Shown here piece after piece: positions 51,719 to 64,000 of a stretch of DNA of 64,000 nucleotides. How positions within the stretch are numbered: the stretch's first letter is position 1; the number at the start of each line of letters is the position of its first letter. The stretch spans positions 1 to 64,000 of the forward strand of contig NZ_VOBR01000011.1 in NCBI RefSeq assembly GCF_007845675.1, written 5' to 3'. Below the pieces are notes generated by a model. It searched no databases. It was not told the origin of the DNA and worked only from the letters and a program-made list of their open reading frames with translations. Both the position numbers and the translations under genes were made by a program. Source of the DNA: Lentzea tibetensis. Lineage in GTDB: Bacteria; Actinomycetota; Actinomycetes; Mycobacteriales; Pseudonocardiaceae.

Positions 51719-54700
51719 ATGAACACGGCGGAAATGTCGGGAGAGCATCATCCGCTCGTTGAGGAACTGTTCCTGGAACAAGTGGAACGGTACCCGGAAG
51801 CAATTGCGCTGGTAGAGGGGGAAGTGCGGCTCACCTATCGCGAGCTGCACCGGAGAGCGGGCCGAATCGCGGCCGGCCTGGTCGCACGCGGTGTCGGGAG
51901 AGAATCGATCGTCGCGATGGCGTTCGAACGGTCGGCCGACGCGATCGTGGCCACGCTGGCGATCGTCATGGCCGGTGGCGCGTACCTGCCGCTCAACCCG
52001 AGCTTCCCCGGCGAGCGGCTCGCGCACATGATCGCGGACAGCGGCACCGAGCTCGCGATCTGCGGCCAGGGGATCGCACTCGCCGGCGTCCCGAACACGA
52101 CGCTGGCCGAGCTGGACACCGACGCGCAGGCGCCGGTGCCCGCGGAGTGGGACGGCTCGCCGCTCGCGTACGTCATGTACACCTCCGGCAGCACCGGCAG
52201 GCCCAAGGGCGTGCTGGTCGAGCAGGCGGGCATCGTCCGGCTGGTCAAGGACTCGGACTTCTTCCGGTTCGACGCCGGCGAGCGGCTGCTGCTCACCGGA
52301 GCGCTCGAGTTCGACGCGGCCACGTTCGAGATCTGGGGCTGCCTGCTCAACGGTGCGACGCTGCACGTGGCGGGCAAGGAGACGCTGCTGGTGCCGGACG
52401 CGTTGAAGAACGCGTTGCGGGACAACGGGATCACCGTGATGTGGCTGACCGCGCCGCTGTTCGGGCAGCTCGCCGAGCACGACGCGGGGACGTTCGCCGG
52501 ACTGCGCACGCTGCTGGTCGGCGGTGACGTCGTGCACCGCAGGCACGTCGCGCAGCTGCACGCGCGGTTCCCCGAGCTGCGGGTGATCAACGGCTACGGG
52601 CCGACCGAGAACACCACGTTCACCACGACCTACGAGATCCCGCCCGGCGGCGAGGGCGACATCCCGATCGGCAGGCCCCTCAACCAGACCACCGTCAAGG
52701 TGCTGGACGAGCGGCGGCACCCGGCGGACCAGGGCGAGCTGTACACCGGCGGCGCCGGGCTGGCCAGGGGATACCTGAACAACCCCGAGCTGACCGCCGA
52801 GAAGTTCGTCGTGATCGACGGCGAGCGCTACTACCGCACCGGCGACCGGGTCACCGTCGACGCCGACGGGCTGATCTGGTTCCACGGCCGCGTCGACGAC
52901 CAGGTCAAGATCCGCGGGCACCGGGTCGAGGTCAAGGAGACCGAGTCCGTCCTGCTCCGGTGTGCCGGTGTGGTGGAGGGCTGCGTCATCGTCAGCGCGG
53001 ACGACACGGGCAAGTTCCTCAGCGCGTACGTCGTGCTGGCGCCGGACACCGGCCTGCTCGACGTCACCGCCGAGCTGGCCACCAAGCTGCCCGAGTACAT
53101 GCGGCCCGAGCACGTCGTCGTCATGGAACGCCTGCCGCTCAACCCGAACGGCAAGGTGGACAAGGCGAAGCTGCCCCGGCCGCGGACCGAGCAGCACGAC
53201 CACTCGGACCTCCCGGAAGGCCAGCGGCAGCTCGCCACTCTGTGGGCCGAGGTGCTGCGGGCCGGCCGGATCCGGCCGAGCGACGACTTCTTCGAGCTGG
53301 GCGGCAACTCGCTCGCCGTCGGCGCGCTGCTCGGCAGGCTCGCCGCGCGGCACGGCGTGCACCTGCCGTTCAAAGAGGTCTTCGCGAACCGGACGCTCGC
53401 CGCGATGGCCGACGCCGTGTCGAAGGCCGCGACCAGGGAGCTCGCACCGATCCACGCCGTCCCCGACGGCGTGCCCTCGGAGCTGCACCCGCAGCAGCGC
53501 GGCCTGCACACGCACTGGCAAGTCGACGAGAAGTCGTTGGCGTACAACGTTCCCGTCCGGCTCGACATCACCGGCCCGGTCACCCCGCGCGGTGTGCGCG
53601 AGGCACTCGCCGAGTTGGTCGACCGGCACGACGCGCTGCGCACCAGGTTCGTCGGAACGCGGCAGGTCGCCGACTCCGGCGTCACCGTGCAGCTCGTCGA
53701 GTCGCAGTACATGCGCGACGAGGACGTGGTGCGCGCGTTCGTCCGGCCGTTCGACCTCACCAAGGCGCCGCTCGTGCGCGCGCTGCTGGTGCGGGTGGAC
53801 CACGCCCGGCACCGGCTCTACCTGGACGTCCACCACGTCGTGTTCGACGGGGTGTCGCTGGGGATTCTCGTGTCGCAGCTGACGGATCTGCTGGCCGGCG
53901 TCCGGATCGGCACGCCGCGCTGGCGCTACGCGGATGCGTCGCAGTGGTGCGCGGACCGGATCGCGGACGGCACGTTCGCCGCAGACGGGCGGTACTGGCT
54001 GGAGACGCTGGCCGACCCGCCGCGACTCGACCTGCCGACCGACCACCCGAGACCCGAGGTCCGCAGAACGGCCGGCGCGACCGTTCGCCGCAAGTGCTCG
54101 AACGAGCAGGTCCGCCGGATCGCGCAGCGGGCGGGCACCACGGACTTCGTGGCGTTGCTCAGCGCGTACTCGGCCGTCCTGATGCGGTTGTCAGGACAAC
54201 GCGACATCGTTGTCGGCAGCCCGACGAGCGGCCGCGTGCACCCCGACTTCGACGGCGTGGTCGGCATGTTCGTCAACACCGCCGCGCTGCGGATCGGCAT
54301 CGACGAGCAGGCGAGCCTCACCGACCTCGTGCACGCGACGAAGCAGCGGCACGCCGAAGCCCTCGAGCACCAGGCGTTCCCGTTCGACGACGTCGTCGCC
54401 GGGCTGGGGCTGCCGCGCGACCCGAGCCGGTTGCCGCTGCTGGACGCGTTCTTCGCGTTGCAGAACATCGACTTCTACACCTTCGAACGCGACGAGCTGC
54501 GCGTCGAGGTCGAGCTGCTGCACCCGCACTCGTGCCGGTTCGACCTGAACCTCCAGGCCTACCAGCGTCCCGAGGGGATCGTGCTCGAGCTCGAGCACAA
54601 CACCTCGCTGTTCACCACGGCGTCCGCCGAGTACCTGCTCAGCCGGGTCACCGACCTGCTCGACGAGCTGGACAGCGCACCGGACCACGCCGTGTTCGAC

Positions 54701-54754
54701 CAGCCGGCGTCCATCGGCGCCACATCGACAGCCCACGCCGACTTCACCTTCTAG
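51719..54754 (+). CDS. NRPS subunit 1: A(Val)-PCP-C
   Basis: This is a 1011-residue synthetase. The A domain (1-480) has the P-loop VMYTSGSTGRPKGV, YGPTENT and YRTGDRV. Specificity residues read by eye against PheA give D-A-F-W-L-G-G-T-F-K, the valine code. The PCP (497-570) has Ser531 in FFELGGNSLAVGA. The C domain (575-1000) has HHVVFDG at 705-711. There is no N-terminal C domain, so the module initiates with valine on its carrier, and the terminal C domain should join Val to the residue on subunit 2. ATG 51719 follows GGAAAGG. The next gene begins 9 bp after the stop. Confidence 0.93.
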   Translation: MNTAEMSGEHHPLVEELFLEQVERYPEAIALVEGEVRLTYRELHRRAGRIAAGLVARGVGRESIVAMAFERSADAIVATLAIVMAGGAYLPLNPSFPGERLAHMIADSGTELAICGQGIALAGVPNTTLAELDTDAQAPVPAEWDGSPLAYVMYTSGSTGRPKGVLVEQAGIVRLVKDSDFFRFDAGERLLLTGALEFDAATFEIWGCLLNGATLHVAGKETLLVPDALKNALRDNGITVMWLTAPLFGQLAEHDAGTFAGLRTLLVGGDVVHRRHVAQLHARFPELRVINGYGPTENTTFTTTYEIPPGGEGDIPIGRPLNQTTVKVLDERRHPADQGELYTGGAGLARGYLNNPELTAEKFVVIDGERYYRTGDRVTVDADGLIWFHGRVDDQVKIRGHRVEVKETESVLLRCAGVVEGCVIVSADDTGKFLSAYVVLAPDTGLLDVTAELATKLPEYMRPEHVVVMERLPLNPNGKVDKAKLPRPRTEQHDHSDLPEGQRQLATLWAEVLRAGRIRPSDDFFELGGNSLAVGALLGRLAARHGVHLPFKEVFANRTLAAMADAVSKAATRELAPIHAVPDGVPSELHPQQRGLHTHWQVDEKSLAYNVPVRLDITGPVTPRGVREALAELVDRHDALRTRFVGTRQVADSGVTVQLVESQYMRDEDVVRAFVRPFDLTKAPLVRALLVRVDHARHRLYLDVHHVVFDGVSLGILVSQLTDLLAGVRIGTPRWRYADASQWCADRIADGTFAADGRYWLETLADPPRLDLPTDHPRPEVRRTAGATVRRKCSNEQVRRIAQRAGTTDFVALLSAYSAVLMRLSGQRDIVVGSPTSGRVHPDFDGVVGMFVNTAALRIGIDEQASLTDLVHATKQRHAEALEHQAFPFDDVVAGLGLPRDPSRLPLLDAFFALQNIDFYTFERDELRVEVELLHPHSCRFDLNLQAYQRPEGIVLELEHNTSLFTTASAEYLLSRVTDLLDELDSAPDHAVFDQPASIGATSTAHADFTF

Positions 54755-54763
54755 AAGGACTTC

Positions 54764-61854
<7,091 letters not shown>

Positions 61855-61855
<1 letters not shown>

Positions 61856-63051
61856 TGCGCGCAACCTTCTCGACGATCCTGCTGAGCTCGCTGGGATCGA
61901 CCGTCCTGTGGCTGCTGCTGGTGCCGTACTTCGGTGCGGCCACCCAGTCCGAGGGGCTCGTCGGCCTGCTCGGCATGGAACGCCAGGTGCTCGGCGTGCT
62001 GGGCGCCCTCGTGGTCGGCGTGTGGGCCGACCACGGCCGGGTCGGCCACAAGTTCGCGCTGCTGCAGGGACTCCAGCTCGTGCTGGCCGTCGTGTTCCTG
62101 CTCGTGCCGGACGCGGGCCCCGAGTTCGTCCTGGTGTGGACGGCGCTGCGGTTCGCGCTGGTGGGCGCCAGCTCGGTGCTCGCGTACCGGCTGCTCGCGG
62201 ACGTGTCCGGGTCCAGCTCGCAGGGCGCGGTGCTGCAGATGGTCACCTCACCGCAGGGTGCCATGGTGTTCGCCGCGGTGATCTGCGTGGCGATCCCGGC
62301 CTGGACGTCGCACACCCTCGTCGCCGCGCTGCTGTTCGACGTCGTGAGCAGCGTTGCGGTGATCTGGATGCTGCTGCGCAGGCGGTCCGCCGACACCGGC
62401 TCGCTCGCGTTCGAGTGGCAGCGGGTGCCGGTGCGGATGGGCGCGGCCGTGCGCGGGTTCTGGATGCGCGAGCTGTGGCCGTGGAACCTGCTGCAGATCG
62501 GGTTCCTGGCCACGCTGTCCGGGATGATGGTCTACGCGGCCGTGATCGCCCAGGGGCAGCAGCTCGTGCCGACCGGGATCGCCTTCCCCGCCGCGTGGTT
62601 CTTCTACGGCCTGACGTTCTGGGTGACGGCTCCGCTGCTCAAGCGCGCCCGGTCGTGGGCGCTGGTGTTCGCCGGTGTGCTGGTGGCGTGCGGTGTGGTG
62701 GGTGCTCTCGTCTCCGCGTTCACCGTCCACATGGGACTGTACGTGGTGCTGACGTTCGTCAACGCCTACTGGATCCACTACACCAACGCGCAGGTGCTCG
62801 AACGGGCGCCGGTCGAGCAGCTGGGTCAGATCAGGGCGAGCATGATCTTCTACCTCGGCCTGGTGTTCGGGGTGGGGGAGCAGGTCGTCGGCGTGCTGCT
62901 GGAGCACGGCGGCCTGGCGTTGTTCGGCGTCGCGCACGCCGTCGGCGGTGCCCTGCTGATCTGGGCGGTGCTGTCGATCAAGCCTGCACGATCGTGTTCT
63001 GAGCAGCTACCAGTCGCCACCGACCGTCTTCCTTCGCCATCACGTACATAG
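61855..63051 (+). CDS. MFS-type exporter
   Basis: This is a 398-residue membrane protein with about ten to twelve hydrophobic segments, for example VLGVLGALVVGVWADHGRVG (the MFS loop GxxADxxGR) and LVLAVVFLLVPDAG. It belongs to the major facilitator superfamily and probably exports the peptide made by the two synthetases. ATG 61855 overlaps the NRPS stop by one base. The last 73 bp overlap the antisense remnant gene. Confidence 0.85.
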
Positions 63052-63187
63052 GGCTCCCCTCCGGCTCACCCTCGACGGGCTTCCCGTCGAGGGTGACCGA
63101 ACGCTGGCGCAACTTGACCGCGGCGACGTCCGGGCGGATGAAGAGCACCTGGGCGACGACCCGCTTGATGGCTTCGATGTCGTTCAT
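62978..63187 (-). pseudogene. Shortened NTF2-like (SgcJ/EcaC-type) gene
   Basis: This 69-residue frame begins MNDIEAIKRVVAQV, like the first helix of NTF2-like SgcJ/EcaC proteins. It then jumps to LFIRPDVAAVKLRQRSVTLD and ends MYVMAKEDGRWRLVAAQNT, the last strands of that family. Full-length members are around 130 residues, so the middle third to half is missing. Its 3' part overlaps the exporter gene, and a strong hairpin lies inside it. It is probably a deletion remnant, though still open and behind a MerR-type promoter. Confidence 0.6.
63067..63095 (+). terminator. 13-bp hairpin after the NRPS-exporter operon
   Basis: CACCCTCGACGGG and CCCGTCGAGGGTG pair perfectly over 13 bp with a 3-base loop, beginning 16 bases after the exporter stop. 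It probably ends the NRPS transcript. It lies within the antisense NTF2-like remnant, where it encodes part of VTLDGKPVEG. Confidence 0.75.
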
Positions 63188-63201
63188 GCGACCAGCCTCG
63201 T

Positions 63202-63221
63202 ACCTCCAGTGCTCTGGAGGT
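63202..63221 (-). promoter_or_regulatory. MerR-type operator palindrome
   Basis: ACCTCCAG, four bases, CTGGAGGT: a perfect 8+8 inverted repeat. On the minus strand it follows TTGACC and precedes TACGAG, the arrangement of promoters controlled by MerR-family activators. It sits 15 bp before the start of the NTF2-like remnant. No MerR gene is in the window. Confidence 0.6.
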
Positions 63222-63298
63222 CAAGTCAGGGGTTGCGCTGATCAGTACGCTGAATGTGAAGCTCCTTCGCGTTTGTTCGCAAACGAAGGGACGGCGCA

Positions 63299-64000
63299 AT
63301 GACGCGTCTGATCGTGGCACTGGCCCTGCTGCTTCCTCACGTGACCGCCGCTGCCGCCGCCGCACCGGACGGGCAGTGGTTCGACGGAGCGGAGGTGCGG
63401 GTCTCGGACGGGGTGTTCCGGGACGCGCACGGCCGTGAGGTCGTGCTCAGAGGCTTCAACGTGTCGGGCACGTCGAAGCTGGCGGAGCACAAGGGGCTTC
63501 CCTTCGCGAGCCTGGAGGAGGCCCGGTCGTCCGCGGTCGCGATGCGGAAGCTGACCGGCGCGAACGCGGTGCGGTTCCTGGTGACGTGGGCGTGGATCGA
63601 GCCGCAACCCCGGCAGATCGACCACGCGTACCTGGACCGGGTCGCCGAGCAGGTCGGCGCGTTCACCGACCAGGGCATCCGCGTGTACGTGGACTTCCAC
63701 CAGGACCTGTACTCGCGGTACCTGTTCAACCCCGGCAGCTGGTACACCGGCGACGGCGCGCCCGAGTGGGTGGTGCGCGCCGGTGGCTATCCCAAGGAGT
63801 ACTGCGGGATCTGCGTGCACTGGGGCCAGAACATGAAGAAGAACAAGGCGGTTCTCGACGCCACGTACGACTTCTGGCACAACCGCGAGGTCACCACGGC
63901 AGCCGGCCCGATCCGGATCCGCGACGAGTTCGTGCACGCCGCGGGCGAGGCGCTGGGGCACCTGAAGTCCGCGATGTCCGCCGAGGCGTTCCGGCTCGTG
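63299..64000 (+). CDS. Secreted GH5 endoglycoceramidase-like hydrolase (5' part)
   Basis: The first 234 codons of a gene that runs off the window. Signal peptide MTRLIVALALLLPHVTAAAA is followed by mature sequence from about APDGQ. The fold markers of glycoside hydrolase 5 are present: EVVLRGFNVSGTSK, GANAVRFLVTWAWIEPQP and the strand VYVDFHQDLYSRYLF, close to endoglycoceramidases (DMHQDVYS). The catalytic acids lie beyond the edge or cannot be confirmed. The leader contains a hairpin (GTTTGTTCGCAAAC) about 25 bp before ATG 63299. It would act outside the cell on glycolipids or beta-glycans. Confidence 0.82.
   Translation, partial: MTRLIVALALLLPHVTAAAAAAPDGQWFDGAEVRVSDGVFRDAHGREVVLRGFNVSGTSKLAEHKGLPFASLEEARSSAVAMRKLTGANAVRFLVTWAWIEPQPRQIDHAYLDRVAEQVGAFTDQGIRVYVDFHQDLYSRYLFNPGSWYTGDGAPEWVVRAGGYPKEYCGICVHWGQNMKKNKAVLDATYDFWHNREVTTAAGPIRIRDEFVHAAGEALGHLKSAMSAEAFRLV

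Overview
The window is GC-rich, strongly biased actinobacterial DNA. GTG starts are common, genes overlap at ATGA junctions, an XRE/DUF397 regulator pair is present, and Tat/lipoprotein and LacI-NMT1 modules are typical. The set of regulators and natural-product genes fits a filamentous actinomycete, probably of the Pseudonocardiales; this placement is an inference from gene content. No tRNA, rRNA or CRISPR array was seen.

Region 1 (1-14.4 kb). At the left edge is a scrap of an IS110-type transposase. It is followed by an AraC regulator, a LuxR/LAL regulator on the minus strand, a shrunken FAD-enzyme gene and a divergent MarR/GbsR-type regulator. A plus-strand run then carries an orphan receiver, two small proteins, an IclR regulator, an ECF sigma factor and an acyl-CoA carboxylase beta subunit. 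Next come a membrane-anchored NTPase-TPR protein of different base composition and a minus-strand operon of adenylate cyclase, GAF protein and subtilase.

Region 2 (14.4-37.5 kb) is the centrepiece: a PUFA-synthase-type lipid cluster. It has a PfaD-like enoyl reductase, then PfaA (KS-AT-5xACP-KR-DH), then a PfaC-like protein (KS-CLF-AT-DH-DH-DH). A perfect 23-bp hairpin separates these from a convergent MonCI-like flavin epoxidase. Divergent from the epoxidase are a fatty acyl-AMP ligase (FAAL) and, overlapping it by 4 bp, a five-domain protein: catalase-like heme domain, polyenoic-fatty-acid-isomerase-like flavin domain, acyl carrier, thioesterase and cytochrome P450. I infer that a polyunsaturated chain is made, activated, loaded on the built-in carrier, then isomerised and oxygenated on one polypeptide and released. 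I do not recognise this system as described.

Region 3 (37.5-51.7 kb) is regulatory and nutritional. It has an XRE/DUF397 pair, and a GGDEF/EAL membrane sensor in tandem with an orphan peptide-binding lipoprotein. A decayed protease P-domain gene and a GH18 chitinase follow. Then come an enolase-superfamily enzyme and a LacI regulator with two adjacent palindromic operators in front of a divergent NMT1-type ABC transporter operon. A MarR regulator and a divergent beta-lactamase-fold hydrolase complete the region.

Region 4 (51.7-63.1 kb) is a small NRPS locus. A first synthetase (A-PCP-C) and a second (half C-A-PCP-C-A-PCP-C-short carrier) have specificity residues that read as Val, Ser and Thr. 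An MFS exporter overlaps the second gene. There is no thioesterase, no epimerase and no starter C domain, so a direct link to the FAAL is not supported. The window ends with a remnant NTF2-like gene, a MerR-type palindrome and the start of a secreted GH5 endoglycoceramidase-like enzyme that runs off the edge.
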